Shown: in pieces, positions 35,142 through 46,602 of the stretch
Layout of the letters: every line of letters begins with the position of its first letter
How positions within the stretch are numbered: position 1 is the first letter of the stretch
DNA from: Candidatus Acidiferrum typicum
GTDB taxonomy: Bacteria > Acidobacteriota > Terriglobia > Acidiferrales > UBA7541
NCBI GenBank assembly: GCA_025463055.1
Contig: JAOAPV010000129.1
Span: forward strand, 1-64,000
Length of the DNA stretch: 64,000 nt
Direction of reading: 5' to 3'
Made by a program: the position numbers and the translations under genes
The notes under the pieces: model-generated
What the model was told of the DNA's origin: nothing
The model's input: the letters and a program-made list of their open reading frames with translations, nothing else
Database searches by the model: none

Positions 35142-35977
35142 CGCCCTCTGCGCAAGAGCACGACACCTCCACAGTAGTGGCTTTCACAAACGTAAAAATA
35201 GGATTTGACGAAGGTGATGTGCTGCGCGGTGTGTCGTTCGAGGTGATGCCGCGAGAGACGGTAGTGTTGCTGGGCGAGACAGGGACGGGAAAAACTCTGA
35301 CGCTGAAATTGGCAGCGGGGCTGCTTCGTCCGACGGAAGGCAAGATCCAAGTGCTCGGCGAGGAAGTTTCGTCCATGAGCGAGAGGGAATTGCTGCCGTT
35401 TCGGCGGAAATTGGGATTTGTGTTTCAGGAAGGCGCGCTATTTGACTCGCTGACCGTGGCAGAGAACGTTGCATACCGGTTGCGCGAGGATCGACTCAGC
35501 GAGGATGAAATCGAGACACGTGTACAGGAAGCACTGCGCTTCGTGGAACTTGAGCACACAGGGGATATGCTGCCTTCGGAGCTTTCGGGCGGCATGCGGC
35601 GACGCGTCTCGATCGCGCGCACGTTGGCGACGCGGCCTCCGATAGTGCTATACGATTCACCCACCGCAGGACTTGATCCGGTCACGGCGCAAACGATCAT
35701 CACGCTGATCCTGCGGCTTCGGGATGTGTTCGGCGTAACGGCGATAATGGCCACGCATCGATTACAGGATGGATTTGGACTAGCGAACTTTCGATTCGAT
35801 CCGGAATCCAAGCGCGTAGTGCGCCTCGACGAGAAGGAAGGCGCCGCAGCGCCGAATGGCGAGCCGGCCACACGGTTTCTGGTTTATCGAGAGGGGCGGA
35901 TTTATTTCGAGGGTAAACCGGAGGAGCTGGCGGAGTCGAAGGATGCGTATTTGCAGCGGTTTTTGGCGTCAATTTGA
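35138..35977 (+). CDS. mlaF: MlaF-type ABC ATPase
   Basis: About 279 residues from the TTG at 35138 that overlaps the mlaE stop; a GTG at 35177 is an alternative. The Walker A is GETGTGKT, the Q-loop VFQEGALFDSLTVAENV, the signature LSGGMRRRVSIAR and the H-loop MATHR. Walker B reads VLYDSPTAGLDP: the catalytic Glu is replaced by Ser (codon 35657-35659). The neighbouring MlaE and MlaD leave no doubt about the role. If the change abolishes hydrolysis then the transporter would work with ATP binding alone or with another base. Confidence 0.92.
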   Translation: MTPSAQEHDTSTVVAFTNVKIGFDEGDVLRGVSFEVMPRETVVLLGETGTGKTLTLKLAAGLLRPTEGKIQVLGEEVSSMSERELLPFRRKLGFVFQEGALFDSLTVAENVAYRLREDRLSEDEIETRVQEALRFVELEHTGDMLPSELSGGMRRRVSIARTLATRPPIVLYDSPTAGLDPVTAQTIITLILRLRDVFGVTAIMATHRLQDGFGLANFRFDPESKRVVRLDEKEGAAAPNGEPATRFLVYREGRIYFEGKPEELAESKDAYLQRFLASI

Positions 35978-36020
35978 TAGGCTGTGTGGGCGTAAAAGCT
36001 AGCGAGGGCCGGAAGATTTC

Positions 36021-37106
36021 ATGGCGCAGCGCAAACAACTAACCTGGACGGAACTGCGCGTTGGGCTATTTGTGCTGGTCGGATTATTCGTGCTGGCGGT
36101 CGGAATCTTTTACGTGACCGGCGCGAATTTTATTGGCCCGAAGTATCGGCTGAAAACGTATTTGCCGGAAGTGTCGGACTTAGCCATCGGAGCGCCGGTA
36201 CGCGTGGATGGCGTGGAAGTCGGAAATGTGGAGTCCATCCGGCTGGTGCCGCGGACGCCGGGGCACGTTCCGGAGAAGAACAGAAACATTGAAGTAGTGA
36301 TGCGCATCGACCGGAGATTCCAAAACGACATCTTGACTGATTCGACGGCAAGCCTGGTGACGGAAGGCTTGCTGGGCAATCGAGTGGTGAATATAACGCG
36401 CGGCTTCACGGGCGTGCCACTTAAAGAGGGCCAAGAAATCACTGGGGTCGAAGAGAAGGCCATCAAGCAAGTGGTCGAGCGCAGCGCCGACGTCCTGGCC
36501 AATTTGCAGGCGCTCTCGGATACTGCCAAAGATTTGCTGGCGGGCGTGCAGGAAGGCCAAGGAACATTGGGTAAGCTGCTCACGGACGATCAGGCGTACA
36601 AGAACCTCAATAGCGTGCTTGCCAAAACAAACCAGGTGGTGAGCGACATTCAGGCAGGGAAGGGCACGCTCGGCAAGCTGGTGGCTTCCGACGAGCTGTA
36701 CGGTAAGGTGAACACCACGGTCGATAACGTCAACACGATTATGAGCGACGTGCGCAGCCAGAAGGGTACGTTGGGCAAGCTGCTGTACGATCCGTCGCTG
36801 TATGACGAAGCTAAAAAGGCTTTGAGCAGCGGCAACGCAATGATCAGCGACGTGCGCGGGGGCAAAGGTACGCTTGGCAAGCTGGCCACGGACGATGTCC
36901 TCTACAACAAGCTAAGAGACACGAGTACGAACCTGGCTGATGCTACGGCGAAACTGAACGACAACACGACGAGCGTCGGAAAAATGTTTTCCGACCCAAA
37001 GTTATACGACAATTTGTCCGGCCTGACGGGGGACCTGCGCCTGTTGATCGGCGATTTTCGGCAGAACCCCAAGAAATTTCTGCACTTCAAGGTCACGATA
37101 TTTTGA
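36021..37106 (+). CDS. mlaD: MlaD-type MCE protein with 34-residue repeats
   Basis: 361 residues. A membrane segment (about 13-34) leads to one MCE domain (about 38-140: RLKTYLPEVSDLAIGAPVRV...VTEGLLGNRVVNIT). After a helical linker, five copies of a 34-residue repeat begin at residues 181, 215, 249, 283 and 317, each opening GTLGKL (the last as TSVGKM). MCE domains bind lipid in the periplasm and pair with MlaE. The repeats are not part of a standard MlaD and probably form a helical stalk. It is the third gene of mlaEFD. Confidence 0.92.
   Translation: MAQRKQLTWTELRVGLFVLVGLFVLAVGIFYVTGANFIGPKYRLKTYLPEVSDLAIGAPVRVDGVEVGNVESIRLVPRTPGHVPEKNRNIEVVMRIDRRFQNDILTDSTASLVTEGLLGNRVVNITRGFTGVPLKEGQEITGVEEKAIKQVVERSADVLANLQALSDTAKDLLAGVQEGQGTLGKLLTDDQAYKNLNSVLAKTNQVVSDIQAGKGTLGKLVASDELYGKVNTTVDNVNTIMSDVRSQKGTLGKLLYDPSLYDEAKKALSSGNAMISDVRGGKGTLGKLATDDVLYNKLRDTSTNLADATAKLNDNTTSVGKMFSDPKLYDNLSGLTGDLRLLIGDFRQNPKKFLHFKVTIF
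36561..37010 (+). repeat. Coding tandem repeat of 34 codons in mlaD
   Basis: The GTLGKL box recurs every 102 bases at 36561, 36663, 36765 and 36867, with a divergent copy at 36969. Protein spacing is exactly 34 residues each time. The DNA is less alike than the protein, so the repeat is old. Confidence 0.8.
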
Positions 37107-37195
37107 CGATTTCGCTGCTTTGCCCGAACCCTCTGCGCTGTGTTGTAATGAGCGTGTAACAAAGACTCAATAAGGTCCAGTTAATCGGGTCAATC

Positions 37196-37975
37196 GTGCC
37201 GACAAACGTGATGGATACGCAGGATCAGCAGCAGAAAACGGCTCCGCGCCAGGACGCGGCAAAATCGACGCTGCCACAGCCGGGGCGGCCGGTCCCGAGC
37301 CGCGCGTATCCCGGGGCGCTAATCGTGGTCGAGGGTACGGACGGCTCGGGCAAGAGCACGCAATTGTATTTGTTGAAGCGCTGGCTGGAGATTGGCGGGT
37401 ACCGACTGCATTTCACGGAATGGAACTCTTCGCCGCTGGTGAAGTCCGCTACCCGGCGCGGGAAACAGCGGCGGCTGCTTACGCCGACAACGTTTTCGTT
37501 GCTGCACGCCGCGGATTTCGCGGATCGCTGCGAGCGGCAGATTATGCCGCTGCTTCAAGGCGATTATCTTGTGCTCGCCGACCGCTACATCTATACGGCA
37601 TTTGCGCGTGATGCCGCCCGCGGCTGCCCGCCGCGCTGGCTGCGCAATCTTTATCGGTTCGCGCCAATTCCGGATATCACGTTTTATTTTCGTGCGCCGC
37701 TTGATGTTGCCGTAAACCGTATTCTCAGCGGCCGTCCGAAGCTTAAATACTACGAAGCGGGAATGGATCTGGGATTGTCATTCGACCGCTCAGAGAGCTT
37801 TCGCTTGTTCCAGGGGCGCATCCTGGAGGAATACGACAAGATGGTGGATACGGATAACTTTGTTGTCCTCGATGGCACCATTCCCGTCAACAAACTGCAA
37901 AAACAGATGCGCGATATTGTGGCCTCTAAAATTGACCTAAAGCGGTTCGCGCCTCGCGTGGCCGAGGCGGAATAG
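37196..37975 (+). CDS. Thymidylate-kinase-like P-loop kinase, first of a tandem pair
   Basis: 259 residues from GTG (an ATG five codons on is also possible). The P-loop LIVVEGTDGSGKSTQ (about 42-56) is the Tmk form. DRYIYTAFARDAARG corresponds to the Tmk DRY/DRF region, and the sequence is otherwise divergent, with no typical RxxR lid. A 40-residue polar N-terminal extension precedes the kinase fold. It may phosphorylate dTMP or another nucleotide; a separate canonical tmk was not seen in the window. It is one base upstream of a second, related gene, then Ppx/GppA and SixA. Confidence 0.75.
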   Translation: MPTNVMDTQDQQQKTAPRQDAAKSTLPQPGRPVPSRAYPGALIVVEGTDGSGKSTQLYLLKRWLEIGGYRLHFTEWNSSPLVKSATRRGKQRRLLTPTTFSLLHAADFADRCERQIMPLLQGDYLVLADRYIYTAFARDAARGCPPRWLRNLYRFAPIPDITFYFRAPLDVAVNRILSGRPKLKYYEAGMDLGLSFDRSESFRLFQGRILEEYDKMVDTDNFVVLDGTIPVNKLQKQMRDIVASKIDLKRFAPRVAEAE

Positions 37976-37976
37976 C

Positions 37977-38825
37977 ATGTCTGACCAGGAAAAAGACAAA
38001 GACAAGCCGACGCCCCCCGGAACCGCAGTCTCGGACGCCACATCCGCGCCGGTGGCCGGCGCCGCGACGAAGACTGCCACCGAAGAAGAAGCCTCGCAAT
38101 ATTTTTATGGTGAAGCACTAGTCGGCTTCGATCCCAGCGAAATCACCGGCAGCTTGATCGTCATCGAAGGCATGGACGGTTCCGGCCGGTCGACGCAAAT
38201 TACCCTATTGCAGGAGTGGCTCGAGTCTGAAGGTTTTGCGGTGCAGACAAGCGGTCTGCGGCGTTCGAATCTGGTTGGACGCGACATCGATCAGCTGCTA
38301 GCGAAAAACGCGGTAACCCGGCTGACCCTTTCCCTAATGTATGCGACGGATTTTTTCGATCAAGTGGAGCATCGCATCCTGCCCGCGCTGCGTTCCGGCA
38401 CTGTCGTGCTCGCTGACCGTTTCATTTTCACCTTGATCGCGCGCGGCGTCGTGCGCGGCATCAATCGCGACTACATCAGCGGCCTGTACGCGATGGCGTT
38501 GCGTCCTCATCTCACTTTTTGGCTCAACGTGCGTCCGGAAACCGCCTTCGCCCGTGAATTCAAGAAAGCGCAAGCGATCAGCTATTGGGAAGCTGGCCGC
38601 GACATGTCCCTTTCACACGATCTGTATTGGTCGTTCATTCGCTACCAGACAATGATCAAGCGCGAGTTTGAAGTTATGGCCAAGCGCCACAACTTTATTG
38701 AGCTCGACGGAGAAGCGAGCGTCTCGGCGGTCAACAAGCTGCTGCGCCAGCGCATTGCCGAGCAGTTAGGCATCCGAGCCACGAAGTACACTCCCTCCGC
38801 TGCGCTGGCACATCTCTGGCGGTAA
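37977..38825 (+). CDS. Thymidylate-kinase-like protein with altered P-loop, second of the pair
   Basis: 282 residues. It begins with a charged, Ala/Thr-rich stretch, then LIVIEGMDGSGRSTQ (about 61-75): the Walker A Lys is Arg71 (codon 38187-38189, CGG). ADRFIFTLIARG matches the DRF motif of the first copy's DRY. The two proteins share the same helical order (YEAGMDLGLSFD versus WEAGRDMSLSHD), so they arose by duplication. The change probably weakens ATP binding; it could be a regulatory partner of the first protein. There is one base between the two genes. Confidence 0.72.
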   Translation: MSDQEKDKDKPTPPGTAVSDATSAPVAGAATKTATEEEASQYFYGEALVGFDPSEITGSLIVIEGMDGSGRSTQITLLQEWLESEGFAVQTSGLRRSNLVGRDIDQLLAKNAVTRLTLSLMYATDFFDQVEHRILPALRSGTVVLADRFIFTLIARGVVRGINRDYISGLYAMALRPHLTFWLNVRPETAFAREFKKAQAISYWEAGRDMSLSHDLYWSFIRYQTMIKREFEVMAKRHNFIELDGEASVSAVNKLLRQRIAEQLGIRATKYTPSAALAHLWR

Positions 38826-38834
38826 ACTCTGCGC

Positions 38835-40385
38835 ATGTCTGAGCCGGTCCACATCGCCGCGATCGACGCCGGCTCTAACGCAGTGCGGCTTTCTGTTGCG
38901 CGTGCTTATTCTGCGTTGGACATCGAGCCTCTGCATAGCGAACGCTATTCGCTGCGACTCGGCGAGAGCGTGTTCGTTCGTCACCGTTTCAGCGAAGACA
39001 TTCTAAAGAAGGGCGTGAAAGCGTTTCGGCACTTCAAGGAAATCATGGACGAGTTCGGCGTGACGCGCTATCGCGCTGTAGCTACGAGCGCTTCACGCGA
39101 GGCACGCAATCGCGCCGCGTTCGTCAGGCAAATCAAGCAGAAGGCGGGCATTGCGCTGGAGGTGGTCAGCGGTACGGAGGAATCTCGTCTGGGCAGGGAA
39201 GCGGCCATTGCCGCGCTCGGACCGGAATCGCCTCCGCGCTGCATCGCCGATCTTGGCGGCGGCAGCCTGGAAATAAATATTCTTCGCGATCACTCTGTCG
39301 AACAAAGCGCGCAATTGCCAGTGGGCACGGTGCGCCTGATGACCACACTCAATCTCCCCGGCGTAATTCGTCCCGCGCAAGAGGAGCAGGTGAAGCGCTA
39401 CGTGCGAGCGTTGTTGGAGTCGCGCCTTCCCTCGCGGCCCAACCTTGCGGAAAGCATCGCCGTGGCGCTGGGCGGCAACGCGGAAACTCTTATGGCCGTC
39501 GCGCCCGGTCCGCGCGAGCACGGGGTCCCGACCTTGCAACTCTCGCTATTGCGCGAGCGCCTGGACGACATTTTGCGCCGCGACGTTCGCGAGCGGATGA
39601 AGGCGTACGCGGTGCGACGAGACCGCGCTGATGTAATGGCCATCGCTGCGATCACGTTCGTGACGCTGGGCCGCTATCTTAATCTGCGCACCCTTTCGAT
39701 TCCGGGCGTTGGGATTCGCGAAGGCCTGCTGCAGGAAATCGCGCGCGATGCGTTCTCTCGCAAGGAGCCGCATCGTTACAATGCGGCCGCGCGGCAACTC
39801 CTGGTGGGTACGCGCAGCTTCGCGCGACGGCTAGAGTACGACCAGCGCCATGCCGAGCACGTTCGCGAGCTGAGCATCCTGCTTTTCGACAAGCTGCAAC
39901 CTGTGCATCATCTGCTGGCAGAATCGCGCGTGTTGCTCGAAGCCGGGGCGCTGCTCCACGACGTTGGCCACATGATCAGCCACCGTGGGCATCACAAGCA
40001 CGGCGAATACCTTGCGCTCAACGGAGATATCCCGGGCCTCGAGGGCCGCGACCGTGCCGTAGTCGCTGCGGTGGTTCGCTATCACAATCGGAAGTCCGAG
40101 CCTGCCGGGCACCATACCGCGTATGCTTCGCTGAATAACAACGATAAGCGCATGGTCCGCCGACTGGCTTCCATTCTTCGCATTGCGGAGGCTTTAGATC
40201 ATTCGCACCGCCAGCGTGTGACGAATCTCGACGCTTCTTTCCAGCGCGGTGCGGTGGGTGTGCAGGTCAGTGCGCGCGGCGACGCCGCCGAAGATCTTCG
40301 TGATGCCAATCGCAGCGCGGAACTCTTCGAAAAAGAATTTCATGTGCGCATGTATTTCCGGCAAGCTGGAGCTGCCCGTTTGTAG
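38835..40385 (+). CDS. Ppx/GppA phosphatase with C-terminal HD domain
   Basis: 516 residues. The N-terminal two-thirds are the Ppx/GppA actin-like fold: AAIDAGSNAVRLSVA, YRAVATSASREARN, GTEESRLG, ADLGGGSLEI and LPVGTVRL. The rest is HD-like: EAGALLHDVGHMISHRGHHKHG with the HD pair and later histidines. It hydrolyses exopolyphosphate or the pppGpp gamma phosphate; the sequence alone does not decide. It is nine bases downstream of the tandem Tmk-like pair and 47 bases upstream of sixA, probably one operon. Confidence 0.9.
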   Translation: MSEPVHIAAIDAGSNAVRLSVARAYSALDIEPLHSERYSLRLGESVFVRHRFSEDILKKGVKAFRHFKEIMDEFGVTRYRAVATSASREARNRAAFVRQIKQKAGIALEVVSGTEESRLGREAAIAALGPESPPRCIADLGGGSLEINILRDHSVEQSAQLPVGTVRLMTTLNLPGVIRPAQEEQVKRYVRALLESRLPSRPNLAESIAVALGGNAETLMAVAPGPREHGVPTLQLSLLRERLDDILRRDVRERMKAYAVRRDRADVMAIAAITFVTLGRYLNLRTLSIPGVGIREGLLQEIARDAFSRKEPHRYNAAARQLLVGTRSFARRLEYDQRHAEHVRELSILLFDKLQPVHHLLAESRVLLEAGALLHDVGHMISHRGHHKHGEYLALNGDIPGLEGRDRAVVAAVVRYHNRKSEPAGHHTAYASLNNNDKRMVRRLASILRIAEALDHSHRQRVTNLDASFQRGAVGVQVSARGDAAEDLRDANRSAELFEKEFHVRMYFRQAGAARL

Positions 40386-40432
40386 CTCGCACACAATGAA
40401 TTTGCAACCAGCTCACTTGAAAGGCCACGCTC

Positions 40433-40930
40433 ATGCAGCTCTACATCGTCCGCCACGGCATCGCCATCGATCGCGAAGACCCGAAATCTCCATCGGAGGC
40501 TGATCGGTATCTGACCGAGGAAGGTATCGAGAAAACCAAGCAAGTGGCTAAGGGGATTGCCGCTCTGGGTTTACACGCGGACTTGATGATCAGCAGCCCG
40601 TACGCGCGTGCAATGCAAACCGCCGCTATTTTCGCCAGCGCGCTCGAGTATCCGAAGCAAAAAATTCGGCAGAGCGATAGTTTGCTTCCCGGAGCCGAGC
40701 CCACGGCGCTCTTACGCGAGCTTGCGAGAGAGAAAAACGTTTCGTCCGTATTTTGCTTCGGTCACGCTCCCCACGTGGATGGTCTGCTTGCTGCTGCTGT
40801 TGGGACGCCGCATCAGATCACCTCGATGAAGAAGGCGGGGGTTGCTTTCGTCGAGCTAAAGCGCTTGTTGCCTCCGAACGGCCAGCTCGTGTGGCTCGCC
40901 ACGCCGAAGCTCATCCGCAAATCGAAATAA
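40433..40930 (+). CDS. sixA: SixA-type histidine phosphatase
   Basis: 165 residues. Histidine phosphatase core: the RHG motif in YIVRHGIAI, the conserved arginine in SSPYARAMQTA, GAEPTALL, and FCFGHAPHVDGL with the second catalytic His. SixA removes phosphate from phosphohistidine proteins such as ArcB or PTS components. The cluster with Ppx/GppA suggests a link to polyphosphate or phosphate signalling, as in CHAD-associated sets, but no CHAD gene is in the window. It is the last gene of the Tmk-like/Ppx run. Confidence 0.88.
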   Translation: MQLYIVRHGIAIDREDPKSPSEADRYLTEEGIEKTKQVAKGIAALGLHADLMISSPYARAMQTAAIFASALEYPKQKIRQSDSLLPGAEPTALLRELAREKNVSSVFCFGHAPHVDGLLAAAVGTPHQITSMKKAGVAFVELKRLLPPNGQLVWLATPKLIRKSK

Positions 40931-41023
40931 CGTAATCCGCAGACGCCGGCATATTTATTCCCGCGCTCCGCCTCTGCAGCTCTCGCGCGTGTCGTGTTAC
41001 TCTCTTCGCCGCAAGGGAGCCCC

Positions 41024-42559
41024 ATGACTGAAAACAATTCGATTCCGCGTCGAAAATTCCTTTCGCAGGCCGCCGCGACGGCCGCACTGACCATCGTGCC
41101 CCGCCACGTTCTGGGGCGCGGGTTTGTGCCGCCGAGCGACAAGCTCAACATCGCGGGCATTGGCGTGGGCGGGATGGGTCGCGCCAATCTTATCAACGTC
41201 GCCTCGCAGAACATTGTCGCTCTTTGTGATGTGGATTGGGGCTATGCGGGGAAGGCTCTCGACCGTCTCGATTCTGACATTGAAAAGCTGCATGGCCGCA
41301 TCGACGCGCCGCCGGTCGAACTAACGCCCGGGCAGGGCGCACCCGAATTCAATCGCGAGAAGGCCAAGGAACAGCTTTCAGGCATGATCCAGCTCAAGGC
41401 CGAGGTGCCGAAAGCCAAGCGCTACAAAGACTATCGCCAGATGCTTGAGCAGCAGAAGGACATTGAGGCCGTCATCGTCGCGACTCCCGACCACATGCAC
41501 GCGCCTATCGCGCTCGCCGCCATGGATCTCGGCAAACATGTGTATGTGCAGAAGCCGCTCACTTGGTCCGTTGACGAAGCTCGCCGCCTCGCTCGTCGTG
41601 CCAAAGAAACGAAAGTCGCCACGCAAATGGGCAATCAAGGCCATTCCCGTGACGAAGCGCGCACCGCCGTCGAATATGTATCGGCCGGAGCCATTGGAGA
41701 CGTAAGCGAGGTTCACGTCTGGACCAATCGCCCGCTCGGCTTTTGGCCGCAAGGCGTGCCACGCCCCGAGCCGCTAAAGGCGCCTGCGGACACGCTGCGC
41801 TGGAACGGCCCCGGCGTGGACGCACGCCTGGCCGCCGCGCTAGCGGGCAACTATCCTGTGCCCGAAGGGCTGGACTGGAATCTTTTTCTCGGTGTCGCGC
41901 CGCAGGTGGAATATCACCCCATCTATCATCCTTTTAATTGGCGCGGATGGACGGATTGGGGCGTCGGCGCGATTGGCGATATGGGTGCACACCTGATCGA
42001 TGTCTCCATGTGGTCGCTTGATCTTGGAATGCCCACAACCATCGAAACGGTTTCGACACCGTTCAATCGCGCTTCCTATCCGCACGCTACGATGACCTTC
42101 TACGACTTTCCCGCGCGCGGCAAAATGCCGCCTGTCAAACTCACCTGGTACGACGGCGGGCTCCTGCCCCGGCGCCCGGACGAGCTTGGTGACGAGCAAC
42201 TAAATAAAGAGGGCGGAGCACTGCTCGTCGGCAGCAAGGGAAAGCTTCTGCACGATACTTACGGTCTCAATCCTCGCCTTCTTCCCAAATCCCTGAACAC
42301 TTCCGTCGGCAAGCCCGCGCAAAGACTCCCGCGCATCCCGGGAGAGCACCACGAGCTAAACTGGGTCGACGCCGCCAAAGGCAAGGCCGCAGCGTCTTGT
42401 CCCTTCGAGTACGCCGCGCGCCTAACTGAAGTGATGCTCCTCGGAATCGTCGCCCTGCGCGCCGGAACCAAAATCCGATACGACGCCGAAAACATGCGCG
42501 TAACCAATGTCATCGGCGCCACCGACTACCTCACGCGCCAATACCGCACCGGCTGGTAG
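41024..42559 (+). CDS. Tat-exported Gfo/Idh/MocA family oxidoreductase
   Basis: 511 residues from ATG 41024 (GGGAG upstream; an upstream TTG/ATG has no site). The N-terminus IPRRKFLSQAAATAALTIV is a Tat signal (twin Arg, hydrophobic Ala run). The Rossmann start is LNIAGIGVGGMGRANL. EAVIVATPDHMHAPIALAAM and KHVYVQKPLTWSVDEARRLA are the NAD(P)-binding and family motifs (the EKP-type as QKP). Members oxidise or reduce sugars and inositol; exported forms are typical of Acidobacteria and Planctomycetes. It ends before a large outer-membrane protein gene. Confidence 0.92.
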   Translation: MTENNSIPRRKFLSQAAATAALTIVPRHVLGRGFVPPSDKLNIAGIGVGGMGRANLINVASQNIVALCDVDWGYAGKALDRLDSDIEKLHGRIDAPPVELTPGQGAPEFNREKAKEQLSGMIQLKAEVPKAKRYKDYRQMLEQQKDIEAVIVATPDHMHAPIALAAMDLGKHVYVQKPLTWSVDEARRLARRAKETKVATQMGNQGHSRDEARTAVEYVSAGAIGDVSEVHVWTNRPLGFWPQGVPRPEPLKAPADTLRWNGPGVDARLAAALAGNYPVPEGLDWNLFLGVAPQVEYHPIYHPFNWRGWTDWGVGAIGDMGAHLIDVSMWSLDLGMPTTIETVSTPFNRASYPHATMTFYDFPARGKMPPVKLTWYDGGLLPRRPDELGDEQLNKEGGALLVGSKGKLLHDTYGLNPRLLPKSLNTSVGKPAQRLPRIPGEHHELNWVDAAKGKAAASCPFEYAARLTEVMLLGIVALRAGTKIRYDAENMRVTNVIGATDYLTRQYRTGW

Positions 42560-42865
42560 TCGCGGAAAACTCCATGCTGTCCTTATGCCCGAACACGAGG
42601 TAGTTGAGGACCTGCGCCATTTCCGCAAAATTAAATTGTCTCTGTGATGTCCTTATGGTAATACTGCCATACAGGAATCACCTGATGGCGCTCGACGGAG
42701 AGATTTGCAAAAGTCCCGCCGACGGTGGTGCCCAAAAAAACGAAAAATTGACGAAACGTTCGCGGAGCCGTGATGGTATCGCTCGGTACTTGTGATGGCA
42801 TTGCGTCGCCTGTGCGTTTGGTTGCCGTGGTTTTAAAAAAACTGAATCAGGAAAAAGGAGCCCAG
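42560..42865. other. Upstream region of the large receptor gene
   Basis: 306 bases with no supported gene. A TTGACG at about 42747 followed 17 bases later by a weak -10 is the best promoter match, and the strong ribosome site AAGGAG ends at 42860. Frames that run through are not supported. Confidence 0.35.
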
Positions 42866-46366
<3,501 letters not shown>

Positions 46367-46602
46367 TGCCGCGAGTTTAACGTAATGTTGCCCGAGTAGC
46401 CCTAGGGCTCCTAGCGCTACGAGTTTACCGTTCCGTTGGACTATTTCGGCAAGCCGCAGAGGGGCTTTCGTCTCGTCTTCTACTTTCAATGCGACGCTGT
46501 CGCGGCGTAATGGCCTCCTCACATTTGACACTCAGCGGTCTCCTCACCTGCCGCTCGCTTGACGTGCTGCTACAATAACTTCAGGGGTACCCTACACAAC
46601 GC

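Noticed and set aside
42747-42757. LacI-like operator CGAAACGTTCG in the receptor upstream region
   Set aside because: Too short and only partly symmetric to call.
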